Positions 35,745 to 43,359 of a stretch of DNA of 64,000 nt are shown in pieces; positions within the stretch are counted from its first letter, which is position 1, and every line of letters starts with the position of its first letter. Under the pieces are notes generated by a model that ran no database searches, had not been told where the DNA came from, and saw nothing but the letters and a program-made list of their open reading frames with translations. Made by a program: the position numbers and the translations under genes. The DNA is from Candidatus Sphingomonas phytovorans (GTDB lineage Bacteria > Pseudomonadota > Alphaproteobacteria > Sphingomonadales > Sphingomonadaceae): NCBI GenBank assembly GCA_029202385.1, contig CP119314.1, positions 3,102,501 through 3,166,500 on the forward strand, read 5' to 3'.

Positions 35745-37361
35745 ATGATGCGCAACGTGAAATGGGCACTCCCCTGGCTGGCGCTTTTCCCGTCGTCGGT
35801 CCCTGCGGGAGCAGAGGGGCCGCCCCGCGCCGAGCGATGGTGGGGCGATATCGTGGAAATCGCCAGCGATGCGAACGAAGGACGCAGGACCGGATCGGCC
35901 GGTCATCTGCGCGCCGCCGACTATGTCGAGCGCCGGTTCCGCGAGATCGGGCTCGCCCCGGCCGGCGAACGAGGCAGCTTTCGCCAGCAGGTGCCGCTCG
36001 AGGAGCAGACCGTCGACTATGCGGCATCGAGCATCGAGCTCGTCGGCGCGAACGGCGCGCGCGTCCCCATAGCCCCGGGGCGTGACATGATCGTCGCCGC
36101 CTGGGGCGCGCCGCGCCCGGCAGCGGTCGATGCGCCGCTGGTCTTCCTCGGCTATGGCCTTCACCTGCCCCAACAGGGGCATGACGATTTCGCGGGCGTG
36201 GATCTTCGGGGCAAGATCGCCGTGGTCATCGCCGGCGGCCCCGCCACCATTCCGGCGCCGATCAAGGCGAGCAACAGAAGAGAGCGTGCACGATTGCTCG
36301 GGGAAGCAGGCGCGGTCGGCCTCATCACCCTTACGCCACCCGGGCAGATCGAGATCCCGTGGGAGCGCCAGGCTCTGCTCGCCCGGCAGGGCGACATGTA
36401 TCTTGCCGACGCCGCGCTTCGCGACATGCCCGACGATTTCTTCCTCGCCAGCCTCGATCCGGCGGCGAGCGAGCGTTTCTTCGCCGATAGCGGCCACAGC
36501 TTCGCCGCGCTTGCCGCAGCCTCCGATACTTCAGCGCGCATGCCTGGCTTTGCCTTGCCGTTTCGGCTGAAGGCACGGCTTGTCACGCACCGACGCCGAT
36601 TGACCTCACCCAACCTCGTCGCCCGGCTCGAAGGCACCGATCCCGAACTGGGCACGGAGCATGTCGTGCTTTCAGCGCATCTCGATCATGTCGGGATCGG
36701 CCCGGCGATCAACGGCGACGGCATCTACAACGGCGCGCTGGACGACGGATCGGGCGTGGCATCGGTCCTCGATCTGGCCCGGGTCCTCAGCGCCGGACCA
36801 AGGCCCAGGCGATCAGTCCTGTTCCTGATCGTCACGGCGGAGGAAGCCGGCCTGCTCGGCTCGACCTATTTCGCGCGACGGCCGACCATCTTGCCCAAGG
36901 ATATCGTCGCCGATCTCAATTTCGATACGCTGCTGCCGCTATGGCCGCTGACGAGCATCCTGGCGCAGGGAGACCAGGAAAGCAGCCTGGGCGATGCGGC
37001 GCGCGCCGTCGCGGCCAGACGGGGCCTGACGCTGGTTCCCGATCCACTGCCCAACCGGAACAGCTTCGTTCGTACCGACCAATACAGCTTCGTGCGCGCC
37101 GGCATCCCCGCGCTCGCGCTCAAGTTCGGCTTCACCCCGGGCAGCGAAGCCTTCAGGCTTGAGCATGATTGGCGCGCCAACCGCTATCATGCGCCGAGCG
37201 ACGACATTCATCAGCCCGGCGTGCTGCCCGCCGAAGCGATCCGTCTGGACGACTATGCCGCGGAACTCACGGCTGATATCGCCAACGCACCCTCTCGCCC
37301 CGGGTGGCGCGACGACAGCGTCTTCAAGCGCTTCGCGGCGCCCGAACCGGTCAGGCGATGA
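35745..37361 (+). CDS. Secreted M28 family zinc metallopeptidase with PA domain
   Basis: A protein of 538 residues with a signal peptide (MMRNVKWALPWLALFPSSVPAGA). An inserted protease-associated domain occupies about residues 110-270. The M28 di-zinc centre is visible: SAHLDHVG, GALDDGSG, the catalytic TAEEAGLLGS, LNFDTLLP and the terminal RYHAPSDD histidine. It should act as an aminopeptidase or carboxypeptidase in the periplasm. AGGAGGGG stands five bases before the ATG at 35745. It follows dgcA by 31 bases, so peptide hydrolysis probably supplies substrate to the D-glutamate route. Confidence 0.9.
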   Translation: MMRNVKWALPWLALFPSSVPAGAEGPPRAERWWGDIVEIASDANEGRRTGSAGHLRAADYVERRFREIGLAPAGERGSFRQQVPLEEQTVDYAASSIELVGANGARVPIAPGRDMIVAAWGAPRPAAVDAPLVFLGYGLHLPQQGHDDFAGVDLRGKIAVVIAGGPATIPAPIKASNRRERARLLGEAGAVGLITLTPPGQIEIPWERQALLARQGDMYLADAALRDMPDDFFLASLDPAASERFFADSGHSFAALAAASDTSARMPGFALPFRLKARLVTHRRRLTSPNLVARLEGTDPELGTEHVVLSAHLDHVGIGPAINGDGIYNGALDDGSGVASVLDLARVLSAGPRPRRSVLFLIVTAEEAGLLGSTYFARRPTILPKDIVADLNFDTLLPLWPLTSILAQGDQESSLGDAARAVAARRGLTLVPDPLPNRNSFVRTDQYSFVRAGIPALALKFGFTPGSEAFRLEHDWRANRYHAPSDDIHQPGVLPAEAIRLDDYAAELTADIANAPSRPGWRDDSVFKRFAAPEPVRR

Positions 37362-37493
37362 ATGCCTCAACTGGTCCGGGCGGATGCGAGCACAGCGGCT
37401 CGAAGCGGCCCGGAAAGATGAAGCCGGATCCGAAGCGAGCATAGGCAGGCAGAATTTGCGCGTTTGCCGGCCGGGCGGCTATTCAAGGCCCGG

Positions 37494-38993
37494 ATGACTG
37501 ACTTCCGATCCTTTCGCGCCATCGCCGTCGGTGTCCTCGTCACCCTGCTCGCGGCATGTTCTCCCCCGGTCGGCAATCCCGCGCCGCCACGGGTCGTCAC
37601 GCCGGCCGAATTGCCGCAGCGCAGTTCCACTATCGTGGTCCCGGTGTCAGCCCGACTGGCCGACCTGGAACGCGGGTTGAACGAACGCACGCCGAAAACC
37701 CTGTGGCGAATCGAAAAGCGCGGCCAGCTCTGCGTGCCGCCCAAGCGGGTCAAGCTGTTCGGCAAGAAGCTGAAGGTCACGCCCAGCCTGCATTGCGACA
37801 TTGTCGGGCATGTGACGCGCGGGCGGATCAGGCTGAGCGGCCGCGGCGCGACGCTGCTCATCACCATGCCGGTAGCCGCCACGATCCGCGCGGAGAATGT
37901 CGGCGGCATCATCCGCCGGGAAACCGCGACCGGCAGCGCCATCGTGCGCGCGTCGGCGACGCTGTCGATCGACCGAAGATGGTCACCCACCGCCAAGGTG
38001 CGGATCGCCTATGACTGGACCGATCCGCCGGGCATCGATTTCCTGGGCCAGCGAATCAAGTTCGCCGGGAAAGCCGACGACAAGCTGGGGACAGTCATTG
38101 CCGGCCTGGAACGCGATCTGCCGAAGGAACTCGCGCGGATCGACCTGCGCAAGCGCCTCGACGGTGTCTGGCGGCAGGGTTTCACCTCAGTGATGCTCAA
38201 CCGCGAGCGCCCGCCGGTGTGGATGCGCATCACGCCGCGCTCGCTTGGGTTCGGCGGCTATCGGATCGTTGGCGACCGGCTCGACATGACGCTTGCCGCC
38301 GAAGCGCTGACCGAGACCTTTGTCGGTGATCGTCCGGCCGATCCGGTGCCGACACCGTTGCCGCCGCCTTCCCGTCAGCCCGGGCCTCGCGGCCTGCGCT
38401 TCTTCATCCCCGTGCTGGCCGATTACGAACAGCTTCAGCCGGTCGTCGAGCGGGCATTGGCCAAGCTGGCGAAGAAGCGACAGATCGTCCTGACCGGGGT
38501 CGGCCCGGTCGACGCGACCTTCGGCAAGGTCACCATCTATGCGACCGACAACAATCACCTCGCGGTCGGCATCGTCGCCAGCGTGAAGGCGCGCAAGACC
38601 TCGCTCGTCGCGACGAAGGGAGAGATATGGCTGTCGGCCATTCCCTATAACGACGCCAATTCGCAACTGGTTCGGGTCAAGGACCTGCAGATCGCCGGCC
38701 GAACCGACAGCACCGGCGTCAACCTGCTGTTCGCCCTGTTCGAAAACAGCTCGGTGCGCGAAAGCATCCGGGAAGCACTCGTCCACGATTTCGTCGGCGA
38801 CTATGAAAAAGTGCTGACCGCCGCGCGCGGCGCGATCGCGGAGCGGCGCGAGGGCGACTTCATCCTGTCAGCAGACGTCTCGCGCGTCGACAACGGCCTG
38901 ATCAGGGCGACCGGCCAGGGCCTGTTCCTGCCGGTCGAAGCGCAGGGCGAGGCCCGCATCCTTTATCGCCCGCGCCGCGTCCGGGGATCGTGA
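37494..38993 (+). CDS. DUF4403 family lipoprotein
   Basis: The protein of 499 residues has a lipoprotein signal with lipobox LLAAC at about residues 16-20, so it is expected to be membrane-attached facing the periplasm. The remainder matches DUF4403: a VPVSARLADLERGLNERTPK start, duplicated beta-alpha halves and a LRFFIPVLADYEQLQPVVERAL central segment. The fold resembles tubular lipid-binding proteins, which suggests lipid handling, but no function is established. The start ATG at 37494 is 30 bases inside the longest frame and directly precedes the signal helix. Confidence 0.8.
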   Translation: MTDFRSFRAIAVGVLVTLLAACSPPVGNPAPPRVVTPAELPQRSSTIVVPVSARLADLERGLNERTPKTLWRIEKRGQLCVPPKRVKLFGKKLKVTPSLHCDIVGHVTRGRIRLSGRGATLLITMPVAATIRAENVGGIIRRETATGSAIVRASATLSIDRRWSPTAKVRIAYDWTDPPGIDFLGQRIKFAGKADDKLGTVIAGLERDLPKELARIDLRKRLDGVWRQGFTSVMLNRERPPVWMRITPRSLGFGGYRIVGDRLDMTLAAEALTETFVGDRPADPVPTPLPPPSRQPGPRGLRFFIPVLADYEQLQPVVERALAKLAKKRQIVLTGVGPVDATFGKVTIYATDNNHLAVGIVASVKARKTSLVATKGEIWLSAIPYNDANSQLVRVKDLQIAGRTDSTGVNLLFALFENSSVRESIREALVHDFVGDYEKVLTAARGAIAERREGDFILSADVSRVDNGLIRATGQGLFLPVEAQGEARILYRPRRVRGS

Positions 38994-39131
38994 ATCGCCG
39001 AGCCAGCCCGTGTGCCGGGCGTCCCCGATATAGCCATGGAAGAACACCCCGACGCTGGCAGCCACCGTCGCATCGATCCGCGCCTCCGCGCGAACCTCTT
39101 TCCCGTCACCGTGACTGGCGTGAATCCGGCC

Positions 39132-39716
39132 TCAGGCCCGCACAAAGGCGGTATGAGCGAGATATTTTCTCCGGTCGCCACGTGGCGGCAGGTCATATCG
39201 CTCAAGCAATGCCTTGAAGGCTTGCGCGAGTTCACGCGCTTCAGGTTCGGTCAGATGGAGATTGCGCCACAATTCAGCGGCCATCGACGCGCTGCCACTG
39301 TCCTTGACCACCTGCATGCGCGGCCCGGAACCGTCGTGGGAATAGAGAATACCCTGCAGGGTACCGGCGGTATTGCGTTCGAGCGCTTCCCGCATCTGGC
39401 GGGCGACCGGATTGTCGAGGAGCGACCCCGCCAGATCCGCCGGGACGAAATATGTCGACGCGCTCGCCCGGTAGAATGTGATCGCCCTGCCCGCCCGGGC
39501 TTCGCGCCGGCTGACCTGTGCCAGCCCCAGCCGCACGAATTTGGAAACATGGCGATGAAGCAGGTTGAGCGGCGTATCGGAGACGGCTGCGAGGTCCGAA
39601 AGCGACCTTTCCTGCGCTACGAGCGCGAGAAGGATATGACGCTGGCGCAGATTGGCGAATACGCCGGCGGCTTCACGGTTCCCCACGGTCAGTCGGGCAT
39701 CGACAGGATCGGACAT
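39132..39716 (-). CDS. ArsR-like winged-helix transcriptional regulator
   Basis: The 194-residue protein carries an N-terminal winged helix (RQRHILLALVAQERSLSDLA, with TPLNLLHRHVSKFVRLGLAQ as the recognition helix region) at about residues 25-85. A C-terminal half of unknown function includes LERYDLPPRGDRR. No metal-binding ArsR cysteines are seen, so it is not a metal sensor of the standard type. ATG 39716 was preferred to a TTG at 39731 because GGA lies ten bases upstream. It diverges from the serine hydrolase at 39817, with palindromic DNA between them. Confidence 0.75.
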   Translation of the reverse strand: MSDPVDARLTVGNREAAGVFANLRQRHILLALVAQERSLSDLAAVSDTPLNLLHRHVSKFVRLGLAQVSRREARAGRAITFYRASASTYFVPADLAGSLLDNPVARQMREALERNTAGTLQGILYSHDGSGPRMQVVKDSGSASMAAELWRNLHLTEPEARELAQAFKALLERYDLPPRGDRRKYLAHTAFVRA

Positions 39717-39744
39717 GTCCTGACTTTCCAAATTTTCACATCAG

Positions 39745-39771
39745 CTTCAATCGAAGATATTTCAATTGAAG
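39745..39771. promoter_or_regulatory. Inverted repeat, candidate operator of ArsR-like regulator
   Basis: CTTCAAT at 39745-39751 and ATTGAAG at 39765-39771 form a perfect inverted repeat, and the right arm includes a self-complementary TTCAATTGAA. It lies between the divergent regulator and hydrolase genes, the usual place for an autoregulatory ArsR-type operator. Confidence 0.45.
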
Positions 39772-39816
39772 TAGCTGCTCGGCGACTGATCCACTCCCCC
39801 GAGGAGAGAGAGGCCC

Positions 39817-41058
39817 ATGCCCCAACGTTGGACTATCCTGCCATGTTGTGTCGCCATGCTGTCGCCTTCGCTGGCAGACGCGGGCAGTGTCGCGAACACC
39901 CGGATCGACATGCTGCGACGCTGCGTCGCCGCTCACGCGGAGAGGCTCGATTTCTCGGGCGCGATCCTGATATCGCGTGACGGCCAGACCATGACCTATG
40001 CGCGCGGCGAGATGCGGCCGGGCGGCGCGCCAATAACCATCGGGTCGCGCTTCAACATCGGTTCGGCGGGAAAGATGTTCACCGCCGTCGCGGTGGGCCA
40101 GCTTGTCGACACCGGCGAGGTCGAGCTCGACGCGCCGATCGGACGATATGTCGACGGGCTGACGCCTGGAGCCTCGGTGGTTACCGTTCGACAATTGCTG
40201 ACGCACAGTTCTGGCCTGGGGAATTTCTTCACGCCCGACAATCTGGTCGCGATCGAGCGGGCACGCGACCTCGATGCGCTCAAGCCCCTGATCTCGGCCG
40301 AGGCCCCCGCCTTCACGCCCGGGTCGCGGTTCGCTTATTCGAACAGCGGATTCCTGCTGCTGGGCCTGATGATCGAACGCGTGTCCGGGCAGACCTATGG
40401 GGCCTATCTTGCAAGCCATGTGTTCGCACCAGCGGGCATGACGGCCACCAGCCTCGATCCGGACAATGGTGCGGCGCTCGCGCAAGGCATGACGGGCATG
40501 CGTCCACCGCCGCCCGGCGGCATGGCGCCTCCACAGGCGGGCGGACCGCCCAGGACCATGGGACCAGGCCCCGACGCCGGCCCCGGTAACCTGCCCCCTC
40601 CCCGCGATGGCGGGCGCCCCCCACCACCGGGAGGACCCCGACCGGATTCGGAGCTACGCCTTGCACGGGAAGCCGTTTTGCCCGGAAGCCCCGCGGGCGG
40701 TGCCTTCAGCACGGTCGGGGATCTTCAACGATTCTTTGTCGCCTTGCAGTCCGGACGACTGGTGAAAGCCGGGACAGCCCGCCTGCTCCGGGAGAAGCAG
40801 ATCGTATCCGGCCCAGCGCGTGGAAGCCTGTCCGAGCTTGGTTACGGGCTTGGCTTCGGGACGAGCAGTTTCGAGGGACACAATTGGTTCGGCCATAACG
40901 GCGGCGCCCCCGGCCTGAATGCCGAAGCCGTGGTTTTTCCCGAAGACGGTGTGACCGTTTTCGTCCTGGCGAACCGCGACCCTCCCATGGCATCCGAGCT
41001 TCTGAGGGCGGCACGCGCCACGATATTCGCTGGGAAATGTCCCGACGTCCGGCCCTAG
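39817..41058 (+). CDS. Secreted beta-lactamase-fold serine hydrolase with proline/glycine-rich insert
   Basis: The 413-residue protein has a short signal sequence (MPQRWTILPCCVAMLSPSLADAG). Its active-site motifs are S-x-x-K in GSAGKMF, YSN in AYSNSGF and HNG in FGHNGGAPG, typical of penicillin-binding-protein-like hydrolases (esterases or D-peptidases). Between residues about 227 and 283 lies a proline/glycine-rich insert (GMRPPPPGGMAPPQAGG and similar) which is unusual for the family. The start is supported by GAGGAGAGAGAGG. It is divergent from the ArsR-like gene and likely under its control. Substrate unknown. Confidence 0.85.
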   Translation: MPQRWTILPCCVAMLSPSLADAGSVANTRIDMLRRCVAAHAERLDFSGAILISRDGQTMTYARGEMRPGGAPITIGSRFNIGSAGKMFTAVAVGQLVDTGEVELDAPIGRYVDGLTPGASVVTVRQLLTHSSGLGNFFTPDNLVAIERARDLDALKPLISAEAPAFTPGSRFAYSNSGFLLLGLMIERVSGQTYGAYLASHVFAPAGMTATSLDPDNGAALAQGMTGMRPPPPGGMAPPQAGGPPRTMGPGPDAGPGNLPPPRDGGRPPPPGGPRPDSELRLAREAVLPGSPAGGAFSTVGDLQRFFVALQSGRLVKAGTARLLREKQIVSGPARGSLSELGYGLGFGTSSFEGHNWFGHNGGAPGLNAEAVVFPEDGVTVFVLANRDPPMASELLRAARATIFAGKCPDVRP

Positions 41059-41223
41059 AAAAGCGCTCCGTCGCGCCGGCTCGTCAAGAGAATGAACCAT
41101 CCCCCGAGGGATCCCCGCATATGATTGTCTTTCGAACGCTCAGCCCATATGTCCTAAAATGAGACGATCGGGGGCAGATCGACTCGGGGGCAATGCCTCA
41201 GTTGCGTATCGCGGGGGGATGAA

Positions 41224-41493
41224 TTGGGGGCGGATCGTGCACTTGGCATATTGAACGATATGCTGTGGAATAGCCTGCTGGTGGCTGGTCCCGTGTTGAT
41301 TGCCACCTTGCTGGTCGGCCTGCTGATCAGCGTGTTCCAGGTGACGACCCAGCTCCAGGAAATCACCCTGAGCTATGTGCCGAAGATCCTGGTCGCGGCA
41401 TTCCTGCTGATCGCGATCGGGCCATGGATGATGGGCCGGGTCACCCAGTTCGCCATTTCGCTGTACCAGATCATTCCATCGCTCGCCGGCTGA
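41224..41493 (+). CDS. fliQ: Flagellar export apparatus protein FliQ
   Basis: FliQ is a small membrane subunit of the flagellar type III export gate. The 89-residue protein has two transmembrane helices (NSLLVAGPVLIATLLVGLLI and ILVAAFLLIAIGPWM) and the conserved TQLQEITLSYVPKIL between them. The TTG at 41224 after a GCGGGGGG stretch gives normal length; a later ATG at 41260 would truncate the N-terminus. It starts the rightward arm. FliP, which normally precedes it, is 18 kb away on the opposite strand. Confidence 0.92.
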   Translation: MGADRALGILNDMLWNSLLVAGPVLIATLLVGLLISVFQVTTQLQEITLSYVPKILVAAFLLIAIGPWMMGRVTQFAISLYQIIPSLAG

Positions 41494-41504
41494 TCGGCGG
41501 GACG

Positions 41505-42260
41505 ATGGAGGACCTGACCGACCAGGCGATCGCGATCCTGCTGGTGTCGTTGCGGATTGCGCCGACCCTTGCCTTCGCGCCGCCTTTCACCCTGATCCGA
41601 GTTCCCGCCACCATCCGCGTGATGCTGGGTATCGCGCTGGCGGGCTGGCTGGTGTCGAGCCACCCGGCGGCGAGCTGGCAGGCGGATTTCTGGTCGCGCG
41701 GCCTGTTCCTGACGGTGATCGGCGAGCTGCTGCTGGGCATCGCGCTGGCGCTTTCGCTTCAGCTGGCGTTTGCGGCGTTGCTCACCGCCGGGCGCGCGAT
41801 CGACATCCAGGCCGGGTTCGGGCTTGCCGTGCTGATCGATCCCACCTCGCGATCTCAATTGCCTCTGGTCGGCACCCTGTTCGCCTATGCCGCGGGCGCG
41901 GTGTTCTTCGCCACCGAAGGGCCGGCCGACCTGCTCGCCATCTGGTCGGAGTCGCTCGACCGGGTACCGCTGGGCAGTGCCGGCATCGGCGGCGACGTGA
42001 CGGTGCTGACCGCTTATATCTCGGGCGTGTTCGTGATGGCCTTCGGGCTTGGCGGGCTGATCATGCTGGCGCTGTTCCTCGCCGACATCGCCGTCGCCTT
42101 CCTGTCGCGCACCCTGCCGCAGATGAACGTGATGCTGCTTGGCTTTCAGGTGAAGGCGATCGCCACGCTGGCCGTCCTGCCAGTCGCGATCGGCGTGTCG
42201 GGCACGCTGTTCCTGCGCATGCTGCGCTACGCGCTCGAAACCGCGCCGCGCCTGATCTGA
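41505..42260 (+). CDS. fliR: Flagellar export apparatus protein FliR
   Basis: FliR of 251 residues, with six hydrophobic helices, forms the export gate with FliP and FliQ. Conserved features visible are AFAPPFTLIRVPATIRVMLGIA near the N-terminus, GELLLGIALAL, the GRAIDIQAGFG segment and the C-terminal LGFQVKAIATLAVLP. ATG 41505 was chosen over upstream shadow sequence. It lies 11 bases after fliQ and its stop almost abuts flhB. Confidence 0.94.
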   Translation: MEDLTDQAIAILLVSLRIAPTLAFAPPFTLIRVPATIRVMLGIALAGWLVSSHPAASWQADFWSRGLFLTVIGELLLGIALALSLQLAFAALLTAGRAIDIQAGFGLAVLIDPTSRSQLPLVGTLFAYAAGAVFFATEGPADLLAIWSESLDRVPLGSAGIGGDVTVLTAYISGVFVMAFGLGGLIMLALFLADIAVAFLSRTLPQMNVMLLGFQVKAIATLAVLPVAIGVSGTLFLRMLRYALETAPRLI

Positions 42261-42261
42261 C

Positions 42262-43359
42262 ATGGCCGAGGCGTCGCAGGACCAGGACAAGAGCGAGGAG
42301 GCAAGCCCCTACAAGCTCGCCCGCGCCCGCGAAAAGGGCCAGGTGGCGCGCGGCGTCGACCTCAGCTTCTTCGCCGGTCTGATCGCGCTTGCCGGTTTCC
42401 TGAGCGTCGCCGGCGAGGCGATGATCGGGCACCTGGCGATGATGATGCGACGGGCGCTCGCCGCCGGCATCTCGACGGCAAGCGATCCGCAACAGGCGCT
42501 CGGCGTGGTCGCCACTTCCTATGGCGCGGCATTGCGCCCGGTCCTGCTGTTCGGCGGCACGATCCTGGCGGTCGTCGCCTTGTTCGAGATCATCCAGCTG
42601 CGCGGTTTCGTGTTCAGCGCGCATCCGCTCAAGCCTGATTTCAGCCGGATCAACCCGGCCAAGGGGCTGAAGCGGCTCTTCTCGATGCGCCTGCTGAAGG
42701 AAGCGCTGAAGAGCGTCATCAAGATGGCGGTATATACGACGGTTGCGTATCTGCTGATCCGATCGGCCGTGAACGGCGCCGGGCTGGCGGTCAGCGACGC
42801 GGCCAGCCTGAGCGGCGCGATGCACGAAGCCGGCATGCGCATGCTGTGGGTCTTTGCCGGCCTCGCCTTCTTCTTCGCGATCCTCGACCAGATCCTGACG
42901 CGCGGCGAGTTCCGCAAGCAGATGCGCATGAGCCGGCGCGAGGTGACGCGCGAAGGCAAGGAGCGCGAGGGCGATCCGCGGCTGAAGCGCAAGCGCAAGC
43001 AGCTCCATGCCGAATTCGCCCAGCGCTCGGCAGGGCTCGGCGCGCTGCCGGGGTCGGACATGCTGGTGGTCAATCCGCAACATGTCGCGGTGGCCCTTGC
43101 CTATGACCGGGCGAAATCCGGCGCGCCGGTGGTCCTGGCGAAGGGCCGCAACCTCCATGCGCAGATCATGAAGCGCCGCGCCCGCCAGCTGAACATTCCG
43201 ATCTTCGAAAGCCCGCCGCTCGCGCGCGCGCTGTTCGCCGAGTGCGAGGTCGGCAGCGAGATCGGCGGCAGCCACTATCACGCCGTCGCCGACCTGTATT
43301 TCAAGCTTGCCCCCGACCCTGCCCAAACGGCCGATACGAAGCCCGAGGATTTGCCATGA
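42262..43359 (+). CDS. flhB: Flagellar export switch protein FlhB (NPQH variant)
   Basis: FlhB (365 residues) controls the switch from rod/hook to filament export. It starts with the expected charged segment (QDQDKSEEASPYKLARAREKGQ), then four membrane helices and a cytoplasmic domain. The self-cleavage motif, normally NPTH, reads NPQH here (LVVNPQHVAVAL). The Asn and Pro needed for cleavage are kept and the third position is changed. The rest (KGRNLHAQIMKRRARQLNIP) is standard. It overlaps flhA by four bases (ATGA). Confidence 0.95.
   Translation: MAEASQDQDKSEEASPYKLARAREKGQVARGVDLSFFAGLIALAGFLSVAGEAMIGHLAMMMRRALAAGISTASDPQQALGVVATSYGAALRPVLLFGGTILAVVALFEIIQLRGFVFSAHPLKPDFSRINPAKGLKRLFSMRLLKEALKSVIKMAVYTTVAYLLIRSAVNGAGLAVSDAASLSGAMHEAGMRMLWVFAGLAFFFAILDQILTRGEFRKQMRMSRREVTREGKEREGDPRLKRKRKQLHAEFAQRSAGLGALPGSDMLVVNPQHVAVALAYDRAKSGAPVVLAKGRNLHAQIMKRRARQLNIPIFESPPLARALFAECEVGSEIGGSHYHAVADLYFKLAPDPAQTADTKPEDLP

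Noticed and set aside
41161..41223. Sigma-54 type flagellar promoter before fliQ
   Set aside because: No TGGCAC-N5-TTGC pair at proper spacing was found; only G-rich sequence leading to the ribosome site.
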